A DNA stretch of 64,000 nucleotides, taken from positions 330,075 through 394,074 of the forward strand of contig JAFUTH010000006.1 of NCBI GenBank assembly GCA_017484285.1. Direction: 5' to 3'. This DNA comes from Treponema sp. GTDB taxonomy: Bacteria > Spirochaetota > Spirochaetia > Treponematales > Treponemataceae. The notes under the pieces were generated by a model. It saw only the letters and a program-made list of their open reading frames with translations. It ran no database searches and was not told the origin of the DNA. A program made the translations under genes and the position numbers. Positions 27,290 through 35,985 of this stretch are shown here, piece by piece (the first letter of the stretch is position 1; every line of letters begins with the position of its first letter).

Positions 27290-30282
27290 TTACTGCTTTG
27301 CAAATGAAACGGTGCGTTCGTTTGCGCTCTCAATCGTGAACGTGTAGCTTCCCGTACTCCAGCCTGCGCTCGTCATTTCGCCCGGGAGCGACGTGAAGCG
27401 CATCGTTACTGTTACGTCGTCGCCATAAGCCGCGGTGCCCGTTGTGTACGTTCCACGCAACGTACCGAGATTTACGTATTCACCTTCATCTTCGTCGATT
27501 TCCTGGAACACCGTCGCCACAAGCGTGCCATTCGCAAACGTGGTCGGTACAATCTGCCATGTGTATTCCGTGCTTTCCGAGGGGCTTGCGGTAACGTAGA
27601 AGCCCTGCCCGTCACCATTGAAATACAAACTGTACTCAGACCTGCTGCTGTTCCAAACGTTGTACTCAAAATCAGTCGGATAGGTTGTGCCCATATCGCC
27701 CGTATAATATCCGGTCAGCGTAACGTTGCCGTCACTGTCAGTCGTGCAGTAGTATGTTTCGGGAACGGCAAATTCGCGCTCAACTGACGCAAGTTCATAT
27801 TCCGATGCCTCGCTACCATATGCGCTTATCATCTGTGAAAGCGTCATCCAGCCATCATCGGTATTGTACTTCGACGGCGTGAGTTTCAAGATACCGCCCG
27901 AATACGTATAGCTGTACTGCATTGATTCATCATATGTATTCGTGTCTTCGTCAAGGTAGCTCACCGTTACAATATTTCCACTGAACGCGTACTTCGCATA
28001 AACGCTATCGTAAACACATTTAGTGAACGTTTTGCCACTGAACGGATCGATTGAACGTACGGTTGAGTCTGCCCGTCTGTACACTGCACCGTTCATAATG
28101 AACGTTACCCAGCCGTTCGGCGTTCTAATATCCGTCGTGCTGCTTGAACCAGTCTGCATTGAAAGTGTTGCCGTGCTTTCTGAAACCGTATACGAAGCAG
28201 AAATTCCTGTCGTTCCGTTATAGGTGACCGTGAATGTGCTGTTGCTCGCTGAGAAGGTGAGCGTCGTTGTGTCTCCGCTTGTCGTTGTGTACGAGTATGA
28301 ATGCCCCGCAAGCGCAGAAGATGCCACCGCTTCGCCACCAGAATCGCCGCCGCCGTTGTCTCCAGCATCGCCATCAATACTCGCAATAAGTGTATAAGGC
28401 GTTGTTTGCAATGTGGTTGACCAACCATCAGTGATAACTTCAAGAGACCCATTTGTTGCCGTTCCTACGCCAGTTTTATTATAGGATACCCATGAACCAC
28501 TCCGCTGGTGTGTCACTGTTATGGTAAATGAGCCGTTCTTGAAATTTCCGCTATTTTTTACCCAAGTGCCTTTGAAGTAACCGCCACTGCCATAGCTAGA
28601 TGTTTTGTAGGTGTCTACAAATTCGCCATTGCTGAATAGGAACAGTGCATATTTTCCTATGACCGTACTGCCAGTCTTGTAATCTGCTGTATACAACGCG
28701 GAAATAGTATATGCCGTCCATTCAGAAGGCAGACTCACATCATCTGGTACGATTATGGGTATGCTATCGCTTTCACTGCTTCCACCGCCACCGTTTCCGT
28801 TGTCTGATTCAGAAACAAGAGTATATTTTCCTGTTGCATCCGTTGTATAGTTAAACACTCCCGAAGAGACTGTAACAGTTTCAGAATCAGGGGAACTCTG
28901 GGTGTACCAAGACGCACTCGTTCCCAAATTCATCCACACTTTTGTTCTGTTTATGGTCATGCTTCCGCTTGTAAACGTGCCAGTCTTGGTGTAAGTACCG
29001 TATGCCCAATTTTGCTTAATATCCGCGGTAGTAGTGCCCAACGCATTGACGACAGTTTGAGTTCCCGTTTTGGTTGAGAGCCATTCGCCATCAGCGAAGA
29101 AGATGAACGCATATTTTCCGACATTTACCAAAGATACCTGGTCTTCATTGAATGGACTTGTGTACACTGCAACTACCGTTTTGTCGCTGTAGTCGCTGCT
29201 CGGAAAATACACATCGCTTGGTATTGTTACGCCACTCGCAGAGCCGCCACCGCCCGAGCCAGTGTTGTCGCCCGGAGCCGTCCACGTGCTTGGGTCAACT
29301 TGCCTCGTTTCATAATCAAGTCCCAAAATAGCTTCTTTTGTAACTTTACTTCCCGAAACGGTAATCTGGCATTCAACGTTCCCGTCAACCACATATCGGC
29401 TTGACGTATTTGCACCATTGCTACCGCCCGTCCATGTCTTTGTGCCATCAGCAGGATAGCCACTGTCCTGCACGATTGTGTATACCGAACCATTCTTAAC
29501 ACATTTGCCATAGTATGCACCAACTGCATCGACACTGAAATTTGCGTAGCGTCGTGCAGTTACAAGCAATGCCCAACCGTTGCTATATAACGCGAGCGTA
29601 GACGTACCTGTAAACGAGCCCAATTGTACAGAAGAAAGCGTTGTGCCGCTCACCGTGCCTTCAAAAGTCGCAGATGGTGTTTCGCTGATTCCGAGTACCG
29701 ATACCGCCGTATTAAAATAATTATTGGTGACTGTTGCATTTCCGTCTGAATTGTCATTGCCAGAACTGCTCGATGAGCTCGTGTCCTGCTTGCTGTAGGT
29801 GACGTACATCAGCGTGAACGAACCACTTGTAACCGTGACAGTCGCACTTAGAGTAGGAGACAATTCCGTCCACGAACTGCCGTTTGCCTCATGCGTTATC
29901 GTGAGTCTGATTTGTCCGCTTGAAGTGTCGCCCGAAAGTTGCCTATATGTGCCCTTGTAGACATTTTGGCTTGAAGAAGATGTTTTTTGGGTTTCGTACC
30001 ATGTTCCGTCAGTAAGTAAAAAGATTGCGTCCGTCGTGCCAGACGAACTCGTTCCCGTATATGTCGCGGCAACACTGTCTTTTGAGACCTCATCGGGCAA
30101 GAACACAGAATCCCATGTGAATGTGCTGCCAGATGTATTGTTCCCGTTATTGCTGCTGCTCTCGTCAGGATCCTGACATGCCGTAACTGCAAGCATCACC
30201 ATGCCCGCCATAAGAAGCGTGAGGAGTCTGTACGCTATTTTTGCTGAATTACCCCCCCCTGTATTAAAACTCGAATTTTCAT
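27290..30282 (-). CDS. Large phase-variable lipoprotein, frame-off as sequenced
   Basis: The open part from 30211 gives 973 residues. It contains at least three repeats of a roughly 110-residue beta unit (each with YT..., KYA-FLFS-DGEW and a GTY/GTW turn), then further beta-rich domains. The better start is ATG 30282, with AAGGAG 6 bases upstream and a TGT-TATACT promoter behind it. From there the frame runs MKIRVLIQG into a G8 tract and then into a stop. One extra G would join it to SAKIAYRLLTLL...VTAC, restoring the charged part of a lipoprotein signal with the lipobox Cys. As written, only an ATG at 30211 lacking that charged region is in frame. Likely a surface lipoprotein; ligand unknown. 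Confidence 0.75.
30252..30259 (-). repeat. G8 homopolymer inside the lipoprotein signal region
   Basis: Eight C on the plus strand (G in the gene sense), seven codons after ATG 30282. Nine or six G would put the start codon in frame with the lipoprotein. Confidence 0.9.
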
Positions 30283-30336
30283 ACTGTTCTCCTTACAGAA
30301 AATTTGAAGCAAAGCATGATGTCACATCTTATTTTG

Positions 30337-30345
30337 AGTATAACA
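30337..30345 (-). promoter_or_regulatory. Extended -10 promoter of the lipoprotein
   Basis: TGT TATACT on the minus strand, leading to a leader of about 48 bases with AAGGAG before ATG 30282. Confidence 0.6.
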
Positions 30346-30388
30346 TGGAAAAATAGGAATTCAAGAATTTTAAATCCTATTTTAAATT

Positions 30389-31372
30389 TTAATGAGAGAT
30401 GCTCGAGGTGCTTTTTCTCTGCTCGGCGAGGGTGTTCCGCTCCCAAAATACGCCGTCACTGTAGCCTTGAATTGTCTTGTCGGTTTCGGCGCAGTGGAGG
30501 CGTTTTTGCGCGTACAGGCAGTATTCTTCGCTCAACTCAACTCCGACAAAAGCACGACCGAGTTTTTTTGCGACCACGCTCGCAGTTCCGCTTCCTAAAA
30601 ACGGGTCAAACACGACATCTCCAGATTTGGAACTTGCGAGAATCAACTTTGCGTAGAGTTTTTCGCTCTTTTGCGTGGGGTGGTCGGTGTTCTCAGGCAT
30701 CGACCAAAATGGAATCGAAATGTCATCCCAAAAATTGCTTGGATACGTGAGACGGAAATTGCCAGTTTCGCCCTCTTCCCAGTCTTTCGGCACACCGTTT
30801 TCTTTGTATGGAGCGATGACGCGCCGCTTCATTTTTACGGCTTCAACATCAAAATAGTAATCGGCGGGATTTTTGACGGCAAACCAAATGTCTTCCATTG
30901 CGTTTTTCCAGTTTGAAGACGCCCCCCTGCCCTTTTCGCGCTGCCACGTGATTCGGTTAAGAATCGTCAGTTCTTTTTGAACCGCCCGCTGCAAGGAAGA
31001 CGTGCATTTCCAGTCGCCGCAGATGTAGAGCGAGCCTGATTTTTTGAGTTTTTTGCACACGAGCGGAAACCAAGACGCCAAATAGTCGTCGTATGCCTGT
31101 TCTGAGCGAGCGTTGAACACCTTTCCGCCAAAATTTTTCGTGAGATTATACGGCGGGTCTATGATGATAAGGTCGGCAAATTCATCGGGAAGAAGCGGAA
31201 GAGCTTCCATGACATCGGCGCAAATCGTTTTGTTGAGGAATGTTTCAAGCGGCACGGGATTTTCTTCACGCGCAGAACGCAGTTTTTTTAGAGAGAGAAG
31301 TTCGTTTTTGAGAAGAGGAATTTCTGATTCTTCGAGCGTAAGCGTTCTGTTTCGCGGTGCTTTTTCTTTCAT
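30389..31372 (-). CDS. Site-specific DNA methyltransferase (N4/N6, beta class)
   Basis: 327 residues from ATG 31372 (MKEKAPRNRTL). The motifs are in beta order: catalytic DPPYNLTKNFG (about 96-106) comes before the SAM-binding FDPFLGSGTASV (about 265-276). It would methylate adenine-N6 or cytosine-N4 in a specific DNA sequence; the site cannot be inferred. No endonuclease is next to it on its strand, so it may be a solitary methylase, although a separate restriction-modification pair lies 1.6 kb away. Confidence 0.85.
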   Translation of the reverse strand: MKEKAPRNRTLTLEESEIPLLKNELLSLKKLRSAREENPVPLETFLNKTICADVMEALPLLPDEFADLIIIDPPYNLTKNFGGKVFNARSEQAYDDYLASWFPLVCKKLKKSGSLYICGDWKCTSSLQRAVQKELTILNRITWQREKGRGASSNWKNAMEDIWFAVKNPADYYFDVEAVKMKRRVIAPYKENGVPKDWEEGETGNFRLTYPSNFWDDISIPFWSMPENTDHPTQKSEKLYAKLILASSKSGDVVFDPFLGSGTASVVAKKLGRAFVGVELSEEYCLYAQKRLHCAETDKTIQGYSDGVFWERNTLAEQRKSTSSISH

Positions 31373-31508
31373 AACGTTGCTCGTATCATAGCAAAAAAAC
31401 AGAGAAAAAACAGGAATTTCGTAACCTTTTCTTTTGCCCATTATTTACATAGGTAAATACATTTATTGCATCCAACTTAGTTTTATCCACCTTATTAGGA
31501 GTACCATC

Positions 31509-32933
31509 ATGGAATCCCAAAATGGAACATCGGTCTCACTCACAATCGACGGCATGACGTGCATCAACTGTCAGACGAAGATAGAAAAGCGTCTTCGGAA
31601 TACAGACGGCATCATCAGCGCACACGTGAGCTGGGAAAAAAGCACGGCGCATATTTCGTTCGATGAGAAAAAAATCACGCTCGACGACATCATTGCCGAA
31701 ATCGAAGCACTCGATTATCATGTGCGCAACCCCGAAACGCGTTCCGAACACATATACCAAACGCTTTTGTACCTCGTGACTATCGGCGTTCTCTTTCTGA
31801 TTCTGCAACGAACGGGCATTTTAAACATACTCGCGCCGAGTGGCACTGCTGCCCCGTCAATGAGTTACGCGCTCCTCTTCGTGACGGGGCTTTTGACTTC
31901 GGTGCATTGCGTGGCGATGTGCGGGGGAATCAATTTGTCGCAGAGCCTTCCGAGCCGTGGTTCGGGGAGCAAAAAACTTGCCCGCGCGGATTTTCTTCCG
32001 TCGCTGTTGTACAATCTTGGGCGCGTCGTGTCGTACACGCTGATTGGGCTTGCGCTCGGCACGGCGGGATTTTTTCTCGGCGGGGGAAGCGCGGGCGATG
32101 TGTCGATTCCGTTTTCCGTGCAGGGGATTTTAAAAATCATCGCAGGTCTCTTCATGCTTTTGATGGGAACCTCGCTCTTGGGGATTTTCCCGTCTTTGCG
32201 CGCCATTACACCGCATCTTCCTGCTTTTCTTTCAAAAAAGATTGCTTCGGCTCAGGTCAAGAATGCCGCGCCCTTCATCGTGGGATTTTTGAACGGATTC
32301 ATGCCGTGCGGTCCCTTGCAGGCGATGTGGATTGTCGCGCTCGCCTCAGCCCATCCGCTTTCGGGTGCGCTTTCGATGCTCTTTTTCAGCGCGGGAACGG
32401 TGCCGCTCATGCTCGCGCTCGGTTCGGTCGTTTCTCTGCTCGGGAAAAAATATACGGAGGTCGTTATGAAAATCGGTGCGGTGCTCGTCGTGGTGATGGG
32501 TCTTTCGATGCTGTCGCAGGGCTTTGCGCTCGGCGGATGGAATTCGGCGAATTCAGCAAATGCAACAGGCGGAGAAAAATCAGCCGCCACGCAGGGAACG
32601 GAGCAAAAATCCAGCCCCAAAACGGAATCAAAGTCGGCGGGCGGAAGCAACATTGAAATCGTGGACGGAAAGCAAATCGTAAAATCCACGCTCAATCCCT
32701 ACCGCTACCCAGCGATTACCGTGAAAAAAGGCGTTCCCGTCCACTGGGAAATCGAGGCGGGCGAAAACGCGCTCAACGGCTGCAACTACAAGATGATTTT
32801 CCGCGACTTCGGCTTCATGTACACGATGGACTATGGAACGAACGTAATTGAATTCACGCCAGAAAAAGCGGGCACTTTCCAGTACACCTGCTGGATGGGC
32901 ATGGTGCGCGGCGTGGTCACGGTTGTGGAGTGA
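31509..32933 (+). CDS. HMA - SafE/DsbD-like - cupredoxin fusion, copper handling
   Basis: A 474-residue three-part protein. An N-terminal heavy-metal-associated domain has GMTCINC (Cys 18 and 21). Then come about seven membrane segments of the sulfite exporter TauE/SafE or urease-accessory-like family (SVHCVAMCGGI, NLGRVVSYTLIGLALG, GFLNGFMPCGPLQAMW). The C-terminal periplasmic domain is cupredoxin-like, with likely metal ligands in NGCNYKM and YTCWMGM. AGGAG precedes ATG 31509. The same domain set is associated with copper delivery or export, and CopA follows 3 kb downstream, so a copper role is inferred. Confidence 0.85.
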   Translation: MESQNGTSVSLTIDGMTCINCQTKIEKRLRNTDGIISAHVSWEKSTAHISFDEKKITLDDIIAEIEALDYHVRNPETRSEHIYQTLLYLVTIGVLFLILQRTGILNILAPSGTAAPSMSYALLFVTGLLTSVHCVAMCGGINLSQSLPSRGSGSKKLARADFLPSLLYNLGRVVSYTLIGLALGTAGFFLGGGSAGDVSIPFSVQGILKIIAGLFMLLMGTSLLGIFPSLRAITPHLPAFLSKKIASAQVKNAAPFIVGFLNGFMPCGPLQAMWIVALASAHPLSGALSMLFFSAGTVPLMLALGSVVSLLGKKYTEVVMKIGAVLVVVMGLSMLSQGFALGGWNSANSANATGGEKSAATQGTEQKSSPKTESKSAGGSNIEIVDGKQIVKSTLNPYRYPAITVKKGVPVHWEIEAGENALNGCNYKMIFRDFGFMYTMDYGTNVIEFTPEKAGTFQYTCWMGMVRGVVTVVE

Positions 32934-32984
32934 AAAGGTGCGGATAGCCTAGCAAAGCACTCTATTCTTTTTTTTCTATAAAAG

Positions 32985-32993
32985 TGGTATATT
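32985..32993 (+). promoter_or_regulatory. Extended -10 promoter of the restriction-modification genes
   Basis: TGG TATATT, then six bases, then ATG 33000. Confidence 0.6.
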
Positions 32994-32999
32994 TTGAAT

Positions 33000-34202
33000 A
33001 TGTGTCGAAAAACAATCTGTGAACTGTTCGCCGGGGTCGGCGGATTTCGTTTAGGTTTAGAACATTCCTCAAAAGACTGGAAAACGGTCTGGTTCTCGCA
33101 ATGGGAGCCGGGCAAAAAGAACCAGTGGGCGCATGACTGTTATGTAAAGCACTTCGGCGATGTGGATGAATTCACCGGCATTGACATCTCGCTTGTGGAT
33201 AAAAACCGCATTCCGAATCACAATCTGCTTGTAGGCGGATTTCCCTGCCAAGATTATTCTGTGGCTCATTCATTAAATGGCGAAAAAGGAATCGAGGGGA
33301 AGAAGGGCGTTCTTTGGTGGCAGATTCGCGATACGCTGATTGCAAAAAAAACACCGTTCGTCCTTTTGGAAAATGTTGACCGCCTTTTGAAATCCCCATC
33401 AAAGCAGCGCGGGCGGGATTTCGGGATTATTCTCGCTTGTTTCGCAGAACTTGGCTACTCCGTTGAATGGCGTGTCGTAAATGCCGCAGAATACGGCGCG
33501 GCACAGCGCAGACGGCGGACTTTCATTTTTGCGTATTCAAACAAAACACATTATGCAGGAAACTTCAAGAATCTTGACGCAGAAAGCATACTTTCTACAA
33601 GCGGATTTTTTGCTACGGCTTTTCCGATTATGCAAAAAGAAAAAATAGAATCTTGCTCACTCGATTATTCCGACATTCAAAAAATCTCCGACACCTTTGC
33701 GTTTTCCTTTAAGAATGCGGGTTTTATGAAAGACGGTCAGATTTACACAACGGAAGTTACCGCAAAATCAGAGAATCCGATTCCGCTAAAAAATCTTGTG
33801 GAGTCCGATGTCGCAGAAAATTTCTATCTGACGACTTCGCTTGAAAAATTCAAATACCTAAAAGGCGCAAAAAAAATAGAGCGGACTGCAAAAACAGGGT
33901 TCAAATACACTTTCAGCGAAGGTCCGGTCGCATTTCCTGACAGCCTTGAACTTCCCGCACGCACTATGCTCACAAGCGAAGCGACCGTGAACCGAAGCAC
34001 CCATGTCATTCAAGACCCCGCCACAAAACGGCTTCGGCTTATCACGCCGCTTGAAGCCGAGCGAATACAAGGCTTTGACGACAACTGGACGAACACGGGA
34101 ATGCCGCAGAAATTCCGCTACTTCTGCATGGGAAACGCGCTCGTTGTTCCGATGATTACGCGGATGGGAAATGTCCTCAACAAGATTTTTGATGAAGAAT
34201 AA
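33000..34202 (+). CDS. DNA (cytosine-5) methyltransferase
   Basis: 400 residues. C5-methyltransferase motifs appear in order: CELFAGVGGFRLGLE (motif I), GGFPCQDYSVA (motif IV with the catalytic Cys), FVLLENVDRLL (motif VI) and QRRRRTFIFA (motif VIII), then a target-recognition region and RLRLITPLEAERIQGFDDNW (motif IX) with a GNALVVPM end (motif X). The start is ATG 33000, 6 bases after TGG-TATATT; the upstream TTG is unlikely. The partner endonuclease starts 15 bases after its stop. It should protect the GATC-type site cut by that enzyme. Confidence 0.92.
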   Translation: MCRKTICELFAGVGGFRLGLEHSSKDWKTVWFSQWEPGKKNQWAHDCYVKHFGDVDEFTGIDISLVDKNRIPNHNLLVGGFPCQDYSVAHSLNGEKGIEGKKGVLWWQIRDTLIAKKTPFVLLENVDRLLKSPSKQRGRDFGIILACFAELGYSVEWRVVNAAEYGAAQRRRRTFIFAYSNKTHYAGNFKNLDAESILSTSGFFATAFPIMQKEKIESCSLDYSDIQKISDTFAFSFKNAGFMKDGQIYTTEVTAKSENPIPLKNLVESDVAENFYLTTSLEKFKYLKGAKKIERTAKTGFKYTFSEGPVAFPDSLELPARTMLTSEATVNRSTHVIQDPATKRLRLITPLEAERIQGFDDNWTNTGMPQKFRYFCMGNALVVPMITRMGNVLNKIFDEE

Positions 34203-34217
34203 TTTTTAGGAGCATTT

Positions 34218-35615
34218 ATGGGCAAACTTCTTTATGACGAAGCAAGCATTCCGTCGATTGTGGAATATGCGCAACGGCTTGAAAACAAAACGATTGACGA
34301 AGTAAACACAGAACAAAACTCCTATGCGGGAATTCATCAAAATCCTCAGCAAATCGGGCAGGAACAAAACAAGAAAAATAAAGGTGCATTCGGAAATTAT
34401 CTTGAAGAAGCATATTTTGGAAAGAAAAGTGACAACAAATCTCAGGCTGATTTTCCGCTCGCACATCTTGAATTAAAAGCATCACCTTTAAAAACACTTT
34501 CAAATTACGAAGTCCGCGTGAAAGAACGGTTGGTACTGAACCATTTTACTTTTACCGACATCGACAAGGAAGTTTTTGAGAATTCACACTTCAAGGAAAA
34601 GAACGAAAACATTCTTTTACTGTTTTATCATTACGATTCAAAACTGTTTCCCGGCGATTTGAAAGTTCAGCTTGCGGATTTATGGCAATGTCTGAAAGAG
34701 GATGAAGCACAGCTTCGCGCAGACTGGCAGATTATCGCAGATAAGGTTCATGCGGGAAAAGCCCACGAAATTTCTGAAGGTGACACTCTGTATCTTGGGG
34801 CTTGCACAAAAGGTGCAACTGCGGCAACAAGTATGCAGGTTCAGCCTCATTCTGACATAAAAGCTCGCGGAAGAGCGTTGTGTTTTAAGTCTTGCTACAT
34901 AAATCACATTTACCAAATTCTTACCCAACGAAAAGAACACGGAAGAATTCTTGAGAACCGAATCCTTTCCAAAAATGAGACATTCGAGCAGAAAATAAAT
35001 GCGCTCTTCAATCCGTACCTAAAAAAATCTGCGGAAGAAATTTGCGTCATGCGAGGCGAAAAATATAATCCTGCAAACAAAAGCCGCTATGCCGATATAG
35101 CACGAAAAATTGTCGGTCTAAAAAAGTCCGAGGATAACCTATATGAGTTCAATGCGTCGGGAATTCAACTGAAAACAATTCGCGTAGAACCTGATGGAAC
35201 TTCAATAGAGTCACTTTCTTTCAAGAATGTGGATTTCTGCGGAATAGTTGATGAGGAATGGGAAGAAAGCGATTTTTACAGCGCAATCACGAGCAAATTC
35301 ATTTTCGTTTTGTTCAAGCATGATGCCAAAGATTCTGAATATTATTTGGACAGAATTGTATTTTGGCAAATTCCCGAAAGCGACCATCAGATTTTCAAAG
35401 ATGTTTGGGAAGATACAAAACGGAAAATCAAAAGCGGCGATTATGAACATTTTATAAAAATATCGGAAAATCATGTCTCGCATATTCGACCCAAAGGCAA
35501 AAATGCAAAAGATGTAATGTACACACCACAAGGAACATACGAAAAGAAAAAGTGCTTTTGGATAAATCAAGAATACATTCAGAAAAATGTATTAGATAAG
35601 GTTTACCGGAAATAA
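34218..35615 (+). CDS. Type II restriction endonuclease, Sau3AI/MutH family
   Basis: 465 residues. The MutH-type active site is present as Asp78, Glu85 and Lys87 (ADFPLAHLELKASP), with the same 7 and 2 spacing as MutH. A strongly Sau3AI-like stretch follows (GKAHEISEGDTLYL, CTKGATAATSM, PHSDIKARGRALCFKSCY). Sau3AI cuts GATC as a protein with two MutH-like halves, and the length here fits; GATC specificity is inferred from this resemblance. TTAGGAG precedes the ATG. It is AT-richer than the flanking copper genes, consistent with arrival as a mobile defence unit. Confidence 0.88.
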   Translation: MGKLLYDEASIPSIVEYAQRLENKTIDEVNTEQNSYAGIHQNPQQIGQEQNKKNKGAFGNYLEEAYFGKKSDNKSQADFPLAHLELKASPLKTLSNYEVRVKERLVLNHFTFTDIDKEVFENSHFKEKNENILLLFYHYDSKLFPGDLKVQLADLWQCLKEDEAQLRADWQIIADKVHAGKAHEISEGDTLYLGACTKGATAATSMQVQPHSDIKARGRALCFKSCYINHIYQILTQRKEHGRILENRILSKNETFEQKINALFNPYLKKSAEEICVMRGEKYNPANKSRYADIARKIVGLKKSEDNLYEFNASGIQLKTIRVEPDGTSIESLSFKNVDFCGIVDEEWEESDFYSAITSKFIFVLFKHDAKDSEYYLDRIVFWQIPESDHQIFKDVWEDTKRKIKSGDYEHFIKISENHVSHIRPKGKNAKDVMYTPQGTYEKKKCFWINQEYIQKNVLDKVYRK

Positions 35616-35652
35616 ACTTGATTTATTTTTGGATTCGATCAACACTTCTTTT

Positions 35653-35856
35653 ATGAAAAAATATGAAGTAACGATTGAAGAAACTGTTAATGAAACCTTT
35701 GAATTTGAAGTGCCGGATGATGTTGATATTTATGAGTATGTTCGCGAGCATTATTACAATTGCGATATTGTGCTTGAACCTGGTGAATGTCAATCTCGGC
35801 AAATGAAGATTCATAATTTAGATGAGGACACTATGACCGAATGGCAAGAGTTTTAA
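35653..35856 (+). CDS. DpnD/PcfM-like small protein
   Basis: 67 residues, acidic. KYEVTIEETVNETFEFEVPDD followed by the IVLEPGE segment resembles the short DpnD/PcfM family named after a protein of the Dpn restriction locus. Its function is not established. It lies 37 bases after the endonuclease gene on the same strand, so it probably belongs to the restriction-modification unit. ATG 35653 (MKKYEV) is chosen because the family begins there. Confidence 0.65.
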   Translation: MKKYEVTIEETVNETFEFEVPDDVDIYEYVREHYYNCDIVLEPGECQSRQMKIHNLDEDTMTEWQEF

Positions 35857-35962
35857 ACGGGGCGTTGCGGGGTGTCCGTCGCAAGCTACGCTTGCTAAAC
35901 AGAGGGGGTAGCGAAAAACGCGGAGCGGTTGGAGCGAGGGGGAGACTTTCCCCTCCTAATGA
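35857..35962. repeat. GC-rich interspersed repeat, copy 1 (copA leader)
   Basis: It begins GGGGCGTTGCGGGGTGTCC, contains the AAGCTACGCTTGCTAA palindromic segment, and ends in GGGGGAGACTTTCCCC. Related elements lie at 60540-60655 and 62431-62520. It separates the restriction genes from copA and would lie in the copA leader. Confidence 0.55.
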
Positions 35963-35985
35963 AAAAAAACAGGCAGGAGAACAAA

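Noticed and set aside
31907..32656. 249-codon alternative frame within the HMA-SafE gene
   Set aside because: The sense frame has clear membrane and metal motifs; this one has none.
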